Assembly (NCBI RefSeq): GCF_007625075.1
Contig: NZ_QMIE01000006.1
Span: forward strand, 62,001-126,000
Direction of reading: 5' to 3'
DNA length: 64,000 bases
From: Oceanidesulfovibrio indonesiensis
Lineage (GTDB): Bacteria > Desulfobacterota > Desulfovibrionia > Desulfovibrionales > Desulfovibrionaceae
Shown here: in pieces, positions 1 to 9,145 of the stretch
Layout: the number at the start of each line of letters is the position of its first letter
Numbering within the stretch: the stretch's first letter is position 1
Made by a program: the position numbers and the translations under genes
Notes under the pieces: model-generated
What the model saw: only the letters and a program-made list of their open reading frames with translations
What the model was told of the DNA's origin: nothing
Database searches by the model: none

Positions 1-114
1 CCAAGCGGTTGTTATGCGAACCGCTATCGCTGTTTCTGTGCGCCTGCGCACTGTGCCATGCGAACTGAGCGGAGGGACACGCTCATGCCGTGACGCCAAC
101 AAGGTAGCTCCACT

Positions 115-1590
115 ATGACCCAAGAACCACACGGATATCAATGCAGAGGTGCATTCGTTCTCGTCACCGCGCTTTTGGCCGTTCTCGTCTTTTTTCTCTA
201 CCAGACTGATTTTTCCGTACAAACCGCGCAGACCAGTCACGAGGTCGAGGTCGAGCTGAAACGCTTCACCGTGAACGCCAACCCCGACCCGACGCCCCGC
301 GGCCCGGCCAGAATCATCCGCGTGCTCGCCACGCAGAACGAGCATGTTCTGTCCACTCTCACGCCGTACGGGCCCGGTTTCGAGCGGGAGCTCCTGGAAC
401 GCTTCGCCGAGCAGTACGACTACACCTTGTACTGGATGCAGAGCCGGAGTCCGCAGGAAGCCTGGAAGGCGCTGACCAAGGGCGAGGCCGACCTCTTCAT
501 CGGCTTGGGGTTCCAGCCCAAGGAAATGGTTCACCACAAGGTCAAGGTCGGTCCGGCGTACGCGCACTACCGGCCTGTGGCAGTTTCCACCAAATCGCCC
601 GGCTCCGGTGAATTCTGCCCGGATACGGTGCTGGTCTCGGCCGACACGTCACTGCGTGAAGACATGATCGAATCGAAAAACTGCGGACCGGCGCGGCGCC
701 ATCTGAATTCTTCCGAACTGCCAACGCTGCTCGGCAACGTATCGAGCCGGAAAAGCGCAGTGGCCATGGTGGACCAAGGCCGTTTCCGGCTGTGGCAGCC
801 CTTTTTTCCCAAGCTCAAGGCCGTTGCGCCCATGGGGCAACCCGTTCCGTACCGCTGGTACTGGAGCGAAGGCAGACCCGGTTTGGCCCGCGACCTGGCG
901 CTTTTCTGGAAAAGCGCCTCTGCCAAGCGCACGCTCACCGAGCTTACCGAGTTATACTTCGGCTTCCTGCCCGAGGAGTCTGATCCGTACGCCTTGCGAC
1001 AGTTCTACGCCACGGTTCAACGCGGCGCTGCCCAATGGGGCGACGACATCGTCCGCGTGAGCAAAAAATATGAGATAGATCCGCTCCTGCTCATGGCTCT
1101 CATCTATCAGGAGTCCCGGTTCGACCCGCATGCAGTAAGCCCTACGGGCGTGCGCGGGCTGTTGCAGATCACCGCTGACACCGCTCGGGGGCTGGGCATA
1201 GACCGCAGAAATCCAAGACAGTCCATCGAGGGCGGAGCGCGCTACCTGAGCATGCTCTGGGAAGATATCGAGAGCTGGAACCTTTCCAAGTGGGATCGCT
1301 GGTTCTTCGCTCTGGCGGCCTACAACCAAGGCCCGCGGAATCTGGAAAAGGCCCGCGAACTCGCCATTTCCATGGGCGGCGACGGCTCACGCTGGAACGA
1401 GTTGAGAACCGTCTACCCCCTGCTCTCCAAGCAGAGCAGCTGCCGCGGCAATGAAGCCGTGCAATACGTTCAGCGAATCCGATTTTATTATTACGTCCTA
1501 CACGGACTCGTCGTCCTCTCTGGGGCGGAAGTGGAGGACCTTGGCTCGCTTTCCCGTCTCGTTTCCCGGGACAGCGGACCCTTCTCCTGA
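115..1590 (+). CDS. mltF: Membrane-bound lytic murein transglycosylase F-like protein
   Basis: 491 residues. An N-terminal hydrophobic segment (about residues 14-30) should act as signal or anchor. Next comes a solute-binding-protein family 3 type domain (about 65-275, starting RIIRVLATQNE), then a C-terminal SLT lysozyme-like domain (about 310-470) with the catalytic Glu in YQESRFD (E333) followed by GVRGLLQITADTA and AAYNQGP. This is the MltF architecture: the enzyme cleaves the MurNAc-GlcNAc bond of peptidoglycan with 1,6-anhydro product formation in the periplasm. The last 30 or so codons run 93 bp into the convergent gene 1498-1881, so either the tail is real or the reading frame is naturally extended past the family's usual end. 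Family assignment is firm; the symbol is by architecture. Confidence 0.85.
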   Translation: MTQEPHGYQCRGAFVLVTALLAVLVFFLYQTDFSVQTAQTSHEVEVELKRFTVNANPDPTPRGPARIIRVLATQNEHVLSTLTPYGPGFERELLERFAEQYDYTLYWMQSRSPQEAWKALTKGEADLFIGLGFQPKEMVHHKVKVGPAYAHYRPVAVSTKSPGSGEFCPDTVLVSADTSLREDMIESKNCGPARRHLNSSELPTLLGNVSSRKSAVAMVDQGRFRLWQPFFPKLKAVAPMGQPVPYRWYWSEGRPGLARDLALFWKSASAKRTLTELTELYFGFLPEESDPYALRQFYATVQRGAAQWGDDIVRVSKKYEIDPLLLMALIYQESRFDPHAVSPTGVRGLLQITADTARGLGIDRRNPRQSIEGGARYLSMLWEDIESWNLSKWDRWFFALAAYNQGPRNLEKARELAISMGGDGSRWNELRTVYPLLSKQSSCRGNEAVQYVQRIRFYYYVLHGLVVLSGAEVEDLGSLSRLVSRDSGPFS

Positions 1591-1881
1591 GTTTTCTTCC
1601 AGCTTGCCGGCAAGCTCCCGGAACGGATCGTTCTCTACATCGTGCAGCGGCGGCAGGGGGGCGTTTTTTCCGGGGCGCGCGCTTTGCGCCCAGTGGTAAT
1701 TGAAGAGCTGGTTTTTCCAGCGCATCGCTTGCAGAAAGCCGAAGACGAGAACGGCCTCCTCCCAGCGCTTGGTCGGTTCGAAATGCTGGACGCGCGCCGC
1801 GTATGTCTCCCAGAGGGACATGAGCGACGCCTCGTCGTAGGCGTTGAGTTGGCGGGCCAGTTTGATCAGTACCTTTTCCAT
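1498..1881 (-). CDS. Conserved hypothetical protein, 127 residues
   Basis: Encodes a small soluble protein beginning MEKVLIKLARQLNAYDEASL with a helical, Trp-rich middle (TKRWEEAVLVFGFLQAMRWKNQLFNYHW) and an acidic/basic tail ending FRPREDDESV. No catalytic motif, signal peptide or membrane segment is visible. The frame stays open further upstream, but the protein-like sequence starts at this ATG. It converges on mltF and overlaps its 3' end by 93 bp. I do not recognise a named family; the balanced composition and good amphipathic pattern argue that it is a real gene rather than a shadow. Confidence 0.6.
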   Translation of the reverse strand: MEKVLIKLARQLNAYDEASLMSLWETYAARVQHFEPTKRWEEAVLVFGFLQAMRWKNQLFNYHWAQSARPGKNAPLPPLHDVENDPFRELAGKLEENSGEGSAVPGNETGKRAKVLHFRPREDDESV

Positions 1882-2141
1882 CGTAAAATCTCCCGTGTCC
1901 GTTGCGACGGACGAGCCAGACACTACGTCATTCCAAAACACAATCCAAGGGGCCTGGCTCCGGTCTGCGGATTGCCCCCCGTTGGGGGGTGTGATAGGCC
2001 ACGTGTTTCCGACGATGTCTCTTCCGGCTCCATCCGCACGCTCATAATATCGTATCCACAACCGGCGGCGACGCGGCTCGCGGTAGGGCGGTGCATGGCG
2101 GCTGGAGCGCGACCATACCAGAAACGATCAAGGGCGGATTC

Positions 2142-3422
2142 ATGAGCGATCTCAAGACAATGTACAAGGCACTGGCCGAGGACCCGTTTCCTTCCGAGCT
2201 GACCGTGACCCTCGGGGAGCAGAAGCTTGTTTTCGAAAAGCGCACCTGGACCGTGGACGGACAGGAGAAGGGCCTGCGCTACGGGGAAAACCCGGGCCAG
2301 CCGGCCGCGCTTTATGCGCCCAAAGAAGGCGGCATCGAGCTTGGCGGCATCGCCCTGCGCAATGCTCCGGGCGGGCCGGTTCTCGTCTCGGCATGCCGCG
2401 AAGAGCATATGATCCAGGCCGGCAAACACCCCGGAAAGACCAACCTTACGGATGTGGACAACGGCGCGAACATCCTCCAATACCTCGCGGCCAAGCCTGC
2501 AGCGGTCATCCTCAAGCATAACAATCCCTGCGGCGCGGCATGGGACGAGGGCGGGGTGGCCACAGCCCTGCAAAAGGCCTTCAACGCAGACCGCATCGCG
2601 GCGTTTGGCGGCGCCGTAGTCGTCAACCGGCCCCTGGACAAGGCCGCGGCAGAGATCATCGATGGCGCGTACTTCGAGGTGGTCGCCGCCCCGGACTTCG
2701 AAGCCGGCGTGGTGGACATCCTCAAACGGCGCAAAAATCTGCGCATTCTGCATTTGCCCGGCCTGGCCGAGCTGGAGCAGTTCGCCGACCAGCCGTTTCT
2801 GGATGCGAAGTCGCTTACGGACGGCGGGCTCGTGCTGCAATTTTCCTTTGTAAATCGCATCCGCACCGCAGAAGACTTCCTGCCGGCCGAGGCCGAGAAA
2901 GAAGGTACGGTCTACGCAGCGCGCAAACCAACGGCGCAGGAAGCGGACGATCTCCTTTTCGCCTGGGCCGTGGAGGCGGGCGTCACGTCCAATTCCGTGA
3001 TTTTCTCCAAAGACGGCGCGACCGTGGCCATAGGCACCGGCGAGCAGGACCGCGTGGGCTGCGTGGAAATCACCATTTCCAAGGCCTATACCAAGTACGC
3101 GGACAGGCTAGTCTTCGCGCGGGAGGGCATGTCTTTGTATGAACTGGAGGCCAAGGCCCGGAACGACGAGGCGGCCGCCAGGTCCCTGGAAGAGATCAGG
3201 CTGGAGGTGGAGACCGACAAGGGCGGCCTCAAGGGCACAGTCCTGGTCTCGGACGGCTTTTTCCCCTTCCGCGATGGCGTGGACGTGGCCATAGCTCAGG
3301 GCGTGACGGCCATCGCCCAGCCCGGCGGCTCGATCCGCGACCACGAGGTTATCGAGGCCGTGAACCAGGCCTCGCCCCAGGTGGCCATGGTATTCACCGG
3401 ACAGCGGTCCTTCAAACACTGA
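2142..3422 (+). CDS. purH: AICAR transformylase (stand-alone purH formyltransferase domain)
   Basis: 426 residues. It matches only the C-terminal AICARFT part of bifunctional PurH: LRYGENPGQPAALY near residue 44, LKHNNPCGAAW (the Lys-His catalytic region), RIAAFGGAVVVNRPLD, and the C-terminal HRDGVDVA-like and QPGGSIRD segments. The enzyme transfers formyl from 10-formyl-THF to AICAR, the penultimate step of IMP synthesis. The N-terminal MGS-like IMP cyclohydrolase domain of the usual 510-530-residue PurH is absent, so ring closure must come from another gene. The ATG at 2142 has an AAGGGCGG-type SD; an in-frame extension upstream looks like noncoding sequence. Confidence 0.9.
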   Translation: MSDLKTMYKALAEDPFPSELTVTLGEQKLVFEKRTWTVDGQEKGLRYGENPGQPAALYAPKEGGIELGGIALRNAPGGPVLVSACREEHMIQAGKHPGKTNLTDVDNGANILQYLAAKPAAVILKHNNPCGAAWDEGGVATALQKAFNADRIAAFGGAVVVNRPLDKAAAEIIDGAYFEVVAAPDFEAGVVDILKRRKNLRILHLPGLAELEQFADQPFLDAKSLTDGGLVLQFSFVNRIRTAEDFLPAEAEKEGTVYAARKPTAQEADDLLFAWAVEAGVTSNSVIFSKDGATVAIGTGEQDRVGCVEITISKAYTKYADRLVFAREGMSLYELEAKARNDEAAARSLEEIRLEVETDKGGLKGTVLVSDGFFPFRDGVDVAIAQGVTAIAQPGGSIRDHEVIEAVNQASPQVAMVFTGQRSFKH

Positions 3423-3431
3423 GGAGTCCTT

Positions 3432-5573
3432 TTGAGCGGTTCCACAGTGCGCCATCCGGTTCCCGGTTGCGTGGTCGAGTTCATGCAGGCGAACCGGCCG
3501 CATATAGCATTTGTCGTCGGTGAGAAGAGCGGACGCCTCAAGCTGCTCACCCTGAACAGTCGTGAAATGAATCATAAACAGGATCGGCTGCTGCCCTGGA
3601 TAGGTCCACGGTATGCGCCTGACCTCTCGCGGCAGGAGGTGCTCGATCTCCTGGCCGGGCATGAGGAACGCCGGGCGAAGATCGAATCAGAGGTGGACGC
3701 CATGTATCTCTGGAGCTTCGCCCAGGGCGAGGTGCCTTCCGCCGGGGTGGAGTGGTTCGCCGATCTGCTCTGGGACGGGGACGAAGCCAGCGACGTGGAC
3801 CACCTCGCCGCGCTGGGCAGGGCGCTTCTCGGCTGCAAGACCCACTTCAAGCTCGATCCGCCTGTATTCCTCATCCACCCCGAGGAAAAGGTGGAGGCGC
3901 GGCTGCGTGAACAGAAGATCGCCGAGGAGCGCGAAAAACTGGCCGCCGCCGGGCGTTCTTTTTTCAAGCAACTCTGGGATGCCAGGCAGCGTTCCGGCGC
4001 CGTGCCTGTGAAGGACGCAGGCGTCTGGGCCGCGGAGCTGGGGCTGGAGCTGGAGCAACGTCTTGCCGGCCTCCTGCGCACGCGCATAGCCAACCCGGAG
4101 GACCAGGAGAGCGACCAGGTATGGAAGGTTGTCAGCAAGGGCCTGCCAGAGGTCCCACACCTGCCTTTGCTGCTCGCCCAGGCGTGGGGCATCATTCCGG
4201 CGCATTACAATTTTCATCTGGATCAGAACGATTATCGGGCCGATGACGGCTGGTGGACCGAGTACGAGACTGTCGTCCATGGGCTTACCGAGCGTATCAA
4301 AGCCGAAGCTCAGGCCGCTGAAGAGGGCATGGACGCCGAAAGGCTGGCCGACCGTCTGGTGAGTGTGGATGCGGCCACCACCCGCGACCTGGACGACGCC
4401 TTCGCCATACGGCCGCTGGAGGGCGGCGGCTGGCGAGTGCTCGTGGCCCTGGCTTGTCCGGCCATGTTCTGGCCGTGGTGCAGCGAGCTGGACCGCGCCG
4501 TGGCGTACCGCGCATCGAGCCTTTATCTGCCCGAAGGGTCGAGCCACATGATGCCGGAAGTGCTGGGCACCGATATCTTCAGCCTGTGCGAAAAGACACC
4601 GCGGCCGGCGCTGCTGGTGGACTGCGAAGTGGACGCCCGGGGCAGGCTCGTGTCCTGCAGGCCGGAGGCGGCCTGGGCGCGTGTGACCGCCAACATGACC
4701 TACGACGAGGCCGAGGATGCCATTGACGCCGGGGCAGGCGATCACGGCGCGAACCTCGCCATCGGCTACGAGCTGGCCGAGGCGTTGCGCATGGCGCGCA
4801 TCCAGAATGGCGCCGCGGTCATCATTCGTCATGAACCCGAGATCGAACTGGAGGGCGAAGGAGCCGATACGCGGGTGCAACTGGTGTTCAAACCGCAGAC
4901 GCCCAAATCCCAGCTGCTGGTGAGCGAGCTGATGATCATGGTCAACAGCGCCCTCGGTTCCTGGGCCGCGGAACACTCAATCCCGCTGTATTACCGCACG
5001 CAGAACATCGCCCTGCCCAAGGAAAGCGCCGGGGTGTGGGAAGCGCCGCATGAGGTGTATCGTGTGGTGCGCTCCCTGGGCCCCTCCTGTCTGGAAACCC
5101 GGCCGGCTCGCCACGCCACCCTGGGGACTGAAGCGTACAGTCCGGTCAGCTCGCCGCTCAGACGGTATGCCGACCTCGTCAACGAAGGGCAGATTCTGCA
5201 CTATCTGGAACACGGAACGCCACGGCTCACTGCCGGTGAAATGGAGGCCATGCTGCCCACGCTGACGTGTCGGATGGAGGCAGTGGGCCGCATCCAGCGC
5301 TTCAGGCCGCGCTATTGGAAACTCCTTGCCGTGAAGCAGTCAATAAATCCAACATATGATTCCGAGATCGTGGACGAGGCCCCGAACTTCGTGACGGCGG
5401 CTGTGCCGGACTTGCAAATTTTCGTGCGCGGCTCCAAAAAGATGTTTGGGGACAAGATCGTGCCCGGGCAGCATTTTGACATCCGTCTGGGGAAGGTCGA
5501 TCCACTGGCCAACGAAATCCATGTCGTGGAGGCGTGGGAGAGCGAAGGCCCCGATACCAACGGGAGTGAATGA
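3432..5573 (+). CDS. RNB-domain (RNase II/R family) exoribonuclease
   Basis: 713 residues. The central RNB domain (about 300-600) carries the metal-binding acidic cluster VDAATTRDLDDAFAI, and later SSPLRRYADLVNEGQ, the typical RNB C-terminal signature. The N-terminal region is unlike the cold-shock domains of canonical RNase R and more like the shorter RNB proteins of Desulfovibrio and cyanobacteria. Predicted role: processive 3'-5' RNA degradation. I chose the TTG at 3432 because GAGGAG lies 5 nt upstream at 3421-3426; it begins 9 nt after the purH stop. The 3' end overlaps plsY by 4 bp (ATGA), so the two are translationally coupled. Confidence 0.8.
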   Translation: MSGSTVRHPVPGCVVEFMQANRPHIAFVVGEKSGRLKLLTLNSREMNHKQDRLLPWIGPRYAPDLSRQEVLDLLAGHEERRAKIESEVDAMYLWSFAQGEVPSAGVEWFADLLWDGDEASDVDHLAALGRALLGCKTHFKLDPPVFLIHPEEKVEARLREQKIAEEREKLAAAGRSFFKQLWDARQRSGAVPVKDAGVWAAELGLELEQRLAGLLRTRIANPEDQESDQVWKVVSKGLPEVPHLPLLLAQAWGIIPAHYNFHLDQNDYRADDGWWTEYETVVHGLTERIKAEAQAAEEGMDAERLADRLVSVDAATTRDLDDAFAIRPLEGGGWRVLVALACPAMFWPWCSELDRAVAYRASSLYLPEGSSHMMPEVLGTDIFSLCEKTPRPALLVDCEVDARGRLVSCRPEAAWARVTANMTYDEAEDAIDAGAGDHGANLAIGYELAEALRMARIQNGAAVIIRHEPEIELEGEGADTRVQLVFKPQTPKSQLLVSELMIMVNSALGSWAAEHSIPLYYRTQNIALPKESAGVWEAPHEVYRVVRSLGPSCLETRPARHATLGTEAYSPVSSPLRRYADLVNEGQILHYLEHGTPRLTAGEMEAMLPTLTCRMEAVGRIQRFRPRYWKLLAVKQSINPTYDSEIVDEAPNFVTAAVPDLQIFVRGSKKMFGDKIVPGQHFDIRLGKVDPLANEIHVVEAWESEGPDTNGSE

Positions 5574-6175
5574 TGGCGTATGTGTTCCTGGTTCTGGCCG
5601 CATACCTGCTCGGCTCCGTGCCGTTCGGCTATGTGGTTGGCCGGCTCTGCGGCGTGGACCCGCGCAAGGAAGGCAGCGGCAACACCGGGGCCACCAACCT
5701 TGCCCGCACCTGCGGCCTGTGGGCCGGCATTCTTGTGCTCGTGCTGGACTTCGGCAAGGGCTTCCTTCCCGTAATCGTTGCCGCCTCCATGCACGCGCCA
5801 TGGCCGTGGATCAGTCTGGCCGGCTTTGCCGCGCTGATGGGCCATTGCTACTCAGTGTTTCTGGGTTTCAAAGGCGGCAAAGCCGTGGCGACCACTCTCG
5901 GCGTTTTCGCAGCCGTGGCGCCGCTGCCACTGGTTGCGGCCGCGTTTTTGTGCGTGGTGGCCATAGCGGCCTCGGGCTTTGTATCGCTCGGGTCCCTGGT
6001 TATGGTTACCAGCATGCCGCTTCTGCTGCTCGCGTTTCAGGCGCCGCGCTTCATTCCCCTGAGCATAGCCGTGCTCCTTCTCGTGTACTGGCGGCACCGG
6101 GAGAACATCGGCCGCCTGGTACGGGGCGAAGAAAAGCACTGGCGCAAGAAGAAATCGCAAGACGGCAAAAGGTAG
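5570..6175 (+). CDS. plsY: Acyl-phosphate glycerol-3-phosphate acyltransferase PlsY
   Basis: 201 residues with five or so membrane helices. Diagnostic PlsY motifs: LLGSVPFGYVVGR near the N-terminus, GSGNTGATNLAR (phosphate-binding loop, about 36-47), GHCYSVFLGFKGGKAVAT (about 90-107) and RHRENIGRLVRGEE close to the C-terminus. It acylates glycerol-3-phosphate from acyl-phosphate, the first committed step in membrane phospholipid synthesis. The start codon overlaps the stop of the RNB gene as ATGA; a second ATG follows directly, so the true start could be 5573. Confidence 0.93.
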   Translation: MMAYVFLVLAAYLLGSVPFGYVVGRLCGVDPRKEGSGNTGATNLARTCGLWAGILVLVLDFGKGFLPVIVAASMHAPWPWISLAGFAALMGHCYSVFLGFKGGKAVATTLGVFAAVAPLPLVAAAFLCVVAIAASGFVSLGSLVMVTSMPLLLLAFQAPRFIPLSIAVLLLVYWRHRENIGRLVRGEEKHWRKKKSQDGKR

Positions 6176-6206
6176 TATGGCTCGCGCCGGCGTTTCCGTG
6201 TAGATA

Positions 6207-6328
6207 TTACTGGGAGCAGAAAATTTTTACATTTTCGCGCCCCAGTTATAAGGACGGCCACGCTCCAGGCGGAGCCACGCGGCTAACGTCGCGGGAGCAA
6301 GAAGTTTAAAATTTCTTGCTCCCAGTAA
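6207..6328. repeat. 122-bp inverted-repeat (MITE-like) intergenic element
   Basis: The ends TTACTGGGAGCAGAAAATTT (6207-6226) and its inverted partner at 6309-6328 match at 18 of 20 positions. The right end itself holds a perfect 11-bp stem (6293-6303 with 6313-6323, GGGAGCAAGAA). The interior has no coding capacity. It lies between plsY and a universal stress gene. The layout suits a small non-mobile or MITE-like repeat; the hairpin could also end plsY transcription. No second copy was seen in this window. Confidence 0.55.
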
Positions 6329-6373
6329 CAGTATCGCGGGATATTAACCAGCAATTCAATCGAGGATGAGAGC

Positions 6374-6820
6374 ATGCGCAGAATACTCGTTCCCGTGGAC
6401 CTGGGGCCAGCCACCGAGAAGGTCATCGAAGTGACCGAAGCCCAGGCCAGGGCGTTCGGTGCGCCGGTGGAGCTGCTGCACGTTACGGTGCCGGAGCCGG
6501 ATTTCGTGGGATATGGGCCTGGTCCGCAACACGAGCGGGACCAGCTTGCCTGCGAGATGAAAGAGCAGCGGCAGAAGCTGACCGCACTCAAGGAGCGGCT
6601 GCACGAGGCCGGCATCGACGTGACAGAGCGCATGTACCAGGGCGTGCCCGAAGAGAAAATTCTCGAGGAAGCCAAACGCTCGGATATCGACCTCATCATT
6701 CTGGGCCTTGCCCGCCACTCCATTTTCTACCGCGTCTGGGTGGGCAGCGTGGGCGAGGAACTGTACCGCCGCGCACCGTGCCCGCTGCTCTTCGTGCCCG
6801 CGCCGGAAGAAGAGGAGTAA
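6374..6820 (+). CDS. Universal stress protein (UspA family)
   Basis: 148 residues, single Usp domain: beta-strand start RRILVPVDLG, a helical middle, DIDLIILGLARHS and the C-terminal GSVGEELYRRAPCPLLFVP. The ATP-binding motif G-x2-G-x9-G(S/T) is only partly kept (GLARHS...GSVGEEL), so nucleotide binding is uncertain. Cytoplasmic stress-response protein of unknown partner. Its stop overlaps the next start by one base (TAATG), which suggests co-expression with the carboxypeptidase gene. Confidence 0.85.
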   Translation: MRRILVPVDLGPATEKVIEVTEAQARAFGAPVELLHVTVPEPDFVGYGPGPQHERDQLACEMKEQRQKLTALKERLHEAGIDVTERMYQGVPEEKILEEAKRSDIDLIILGLARHSIFYRVWVGSVGEELYRRAPCPLLFVPAPEEEE

Positions 6821-7698
6821 TGGCTCGCAACACCGTGGGCGGTTTTTTGCGCAGCCGATTCGTACGGTTGTTCGCGTTCTTCATCCTTGCCCTCTCGGTG
6901 TCGGCGTGGCCGCGGATTCTGCATTGCCAGAGCAATTTCGACGGGCCCTCGCAACTCGTGGCCGCGGCGTTACTCATGGATGTGCAGAGCGGCGAGTTTC
7001 TTCATGGTGTGGCCGCGGACACGCACATTCCCCCGGCATCGCTGACCAAAATCATGACGCTTTTCCTCGTCTTCGACGCGTTGTCGGCTGGAAAGGTACG
7101 TCAGAATGACGTCATGCGCGTGGACGATTCGGTCCAGGACATATACGGCGCCAGACTCGGCCTGCAACCTGGCGATGTCCTGACTGTGGGAGAGGCGATT
7201 TACGGCGTGGCTGTAGCGTCGGCAAACGATGCGGCGACAGCGCTGGCTGTCCATATCGCAGGCAGCGAGCAGGCGTTCGTGACCCGGATGAACGAGAAGG
7301 CCGCGTCTTTGGAATTACGCAATACGTATTACGAAAACCCGCATGGCCTTCCTTCCCCTGGCCAGAAGACCACAGCCGCGGACGTGGCCAACATATCTCG
7401 GGCCTACATTTTGTCCCACACGGAAGCGCTCGAAGTCCACAGCGCGCGTACATTCCAGTTCCGCGATGTGGTGTTTTCGAATCGTAATACGCTTCTTGGT
7501 GCTTACCCCGGGCTCGATGGTCTGAAGACAGGATTCATCAGGGCGTCCGGGCACTGCCTGGTCGCCACGGCGACACGACACGGCAGACGACTGCTTTCTG
7601 TGGTGCTTGGTGCAGCCAGTCCGGAGGAACGGGACGCGGCTTCGGTCGAGTTGCTGGACTACGGCTTCACAGCATCAGGCCCGGCCGCTTTTGATTGA
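6820..7698 (+). CDS. D-alanyl-D-alanine carboxypeptidase (peptidase S11)
   Basis: 292 residues. A signal peptide or anchor occupies about residues 12-33 (RLFAFFILALSVSAWP). All three penicillin-binding motifs are present: SLTK with nucleophile S74 and K77, SAN in VASANDAATA, and KTG in LDGLKTGFI. This defines a PBP5/DacF-type low-molecular-weight enzyme that trims the terminal D-Ala of peptidoglycan stem peptides in the periplasm. It is shorter than PBP5, with no obvious C-terminal amphipathic anchor. The start overlaps the Usp stop by one base. Confidence 0.9.
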   Translation: MARNTVGGFLRSRFVRLFAFFILALSVSAWPRILHCQSNFDGPSQLVAAALLMDVQSGEFLHGVAADTHIPPASLTKIMTLFLVFDALSAGKVRQNDVMRVDDSVQDIYGARLGLQPGDVLTVGEAIYGVAVASANDAATALAVHIAGSEQAFVTRMNEKAASLELRNTYYENPHGLPSPGQKTTAADVANISRAYILSHTEALEVHSARTFQFRDVVFSNRNTLLGAYPGLDGLKTGFIRASGHCLVATATRHGRRLLSVVLGAASPEERDAASVELLDYGFTASGPAAFD

Positions 7699-7729
7699 CT
7701 CGGAGCATGCGCTATGGACGCGGAGATCG

Positions 7730-8233
7730 TTACTTGGCCTTGGCTTTGAGTATGGCCACCTGGGCAATAATTCGGTGAAGGTATTCGGAGTAGTCTTCGA
7801 TGAATTTTCTGTAGGTCCTGTTGTCGAGTTCGGGAGCGGTTTTCTCGATGGCGTCGCGCTGAGACGCCAAGGCGCTGGTGAGCGAGTCGAGCCGGGTGTT
7901 CACATATTCGAGCACCTGGATGTAGTTGTCGTAGTTCCCGAAATCCGAATGGCGGTAGAAGAAGATGATGTCCAGAATGGATTCGAGGTGCAGCTTAGTC
8001 GAATAAATTTTGTTGATGAAGAAGTGTGAGGTTTCCGCGTCGATGATGAGGTTCTTCTCCATCGTCAGAACGATTTCGGTGTAGATGTTCACTTCCTGGT
8101 GCAACGCCACGAAGTTGTTGAATTCTTTTTCCACATCCTCTTTCTGGAAGCGGGAGCAGCCGGCGGTGAAGACCATGAGCCCGCAGCACAGCAGGCCAAC
8201 GAGGGTGGAGAGTGTATATAACCTGGAACGCAT
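7730..8233 (-). CDS. Predicted lipoprotein of unknown function
   Basis: 167 residues. The sequence MRSRLYTLSTLVGLLCCGLM is a type II signal peptide ending in a lipobox, FTAGC, so the mature protein would be lipidated on Cys about 26. The rest is helical and charged, with heptad-like stretches (EKEFNNFVALHQEVNIYTEI), and predicts a coiled or helical-bundle periplasmic lipoprotein. It converges on the carboxypeptidase gene. I recognise no family. The ATG at 8233 was chosen because it places the signal peptide correctly. Confidence 0.65.
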   Translation of the reverse strand: MRSRLYTLSTLVGLLCCGLMVFTAGCSRFQKEDVEKEFNNFVALHQEVNIYTEIVLTMEKNLIIDAETSHFFINKIYSTKLHLESILDIIFFYRHSDFGNYDNYIQVLEYVNTRLDSLTSALASQRDAIEKTAPELDNRTYRKFIEDYSEYLHRIIAQVAILKAKAK

Positions 8234-8332
8234 GATTGATCCCGTCGCAGTTCGTGTGGCTGGATATTCGGTTCGGCGGAACGAGCTGCTGAGGATCATA
8301 GTGCATTCAATCGCAATTGCAAAGTGTGCCGG

Positions 8333-9145
8333 CTACTTCGCAACCCACAGGGTGGAGCCGCCTGAGTCGCGAAACAGGCTTGCGCTGACCGAATCGGTAA
8401 AGAGTTGCCCGAGCACGCTGCCGACCGACGCCGCGCGGCCTGCGGCGACCACCGCAAAGCCTTCGTCCCGGGCCAGGGTTGCGATGGTCTGTGCGGGGTT
8501 GTCGTTGTTTTCCACCCGGCTGGTTATGCGTTTCGCATCCATGCCGTTCTCTGTCAGAAGCGCTGTCGCGCGTTGCACAACCGGATTCATGGATTCTGGA
8601 TCGCTTCCCGGTTCCAGCACGCAAAGGATCGTGACGTCGTGGTCCTGCTCGCTTCCGAGGATGAAGCCCACGTGGTCGGCCATGCGGTATGCCTGCTCGG
8701 AGCCGTCCATGCACAACAGGACGTTCTTGCGGGTAGGGTCCGGGATGCGGCATATCCATACCGGCGTGACAGCAGACTCCTCAAGGATTCGGCGGCTGGT
8801 GCTTTCTCCGAGAACCTCCTCCAGCCTGGATACTCCGCGGCGGCCCAGCACCACGGCGTCATACATGCCTCGCTGCGCTTCGGCGAGAATGTCCTTGATA
8901 AGCGAAGTCCGCCTGGTCAGGCTCTTCGAGTCCACCATGCTTTCGGAGAAACCGAAACTCAGGCATTTCTCATGAGCGGCGCTAAGGGCGCTTGTCGCGC
9001 TGACGTCGGGGTCATCCTCGCCTGGCGCAATGTATAGCAGGGTGATTCGCACGTGGTCTTTGGCGGAAAAAAAAGATGCAGCGAACCGGACTCCGAACAG
9101 GGCGGTCTGATCCTCACTTATGGTGATCAACAGGTGGCGTTCCAT
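8333..9145 (-). CDS. Tandem universal stress protein (two Usp domains)
   Basis: 270 residues. The first Usp-like half (about 1-140: HLLITISEDQTA to ESAVTPVWICRIP) contains YDAVVLGRRGVSRLEEVLGES. The second (about 147-270: KNVLLCMDGSEQAYRMADHV to SGGSTLWVAK) contains GFAVVAAGRAASVGSVLGQL. This fits tandem UspE-like proteins. The first half has VLGRRG...GES, close to a G-x2-G-x9-G(S/T) nucleotide site; the second is diverged. The ATG at 9145 starts the first beta-strand. It is divergent from the binding-protein gene at 9300. Confidence 0.82.
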   Translation of the reverse strand: MERHLLITISEDQTALFGVRFAASFFSAKDHVRITLLYIAPGEDDPDVSATSALSAAHEKCLSFGFSESMVDSKSLTRRTSLIKDILAEAQRGMYDAVVLGRRGVSRLEEVLGESTSRRILEESAVTPVWICRIPDPTRKNVLLCMDGSEQAYRMADHVGFILGSEQDHDVTILCVLEPGSDPESMNPVVQRATALLTENGMDAKRITSRVENNDNPAQTIATLARDEGFAVVAAGRAASVGSVLGQLFTDSVSASLFRDSGGSTLWVAK

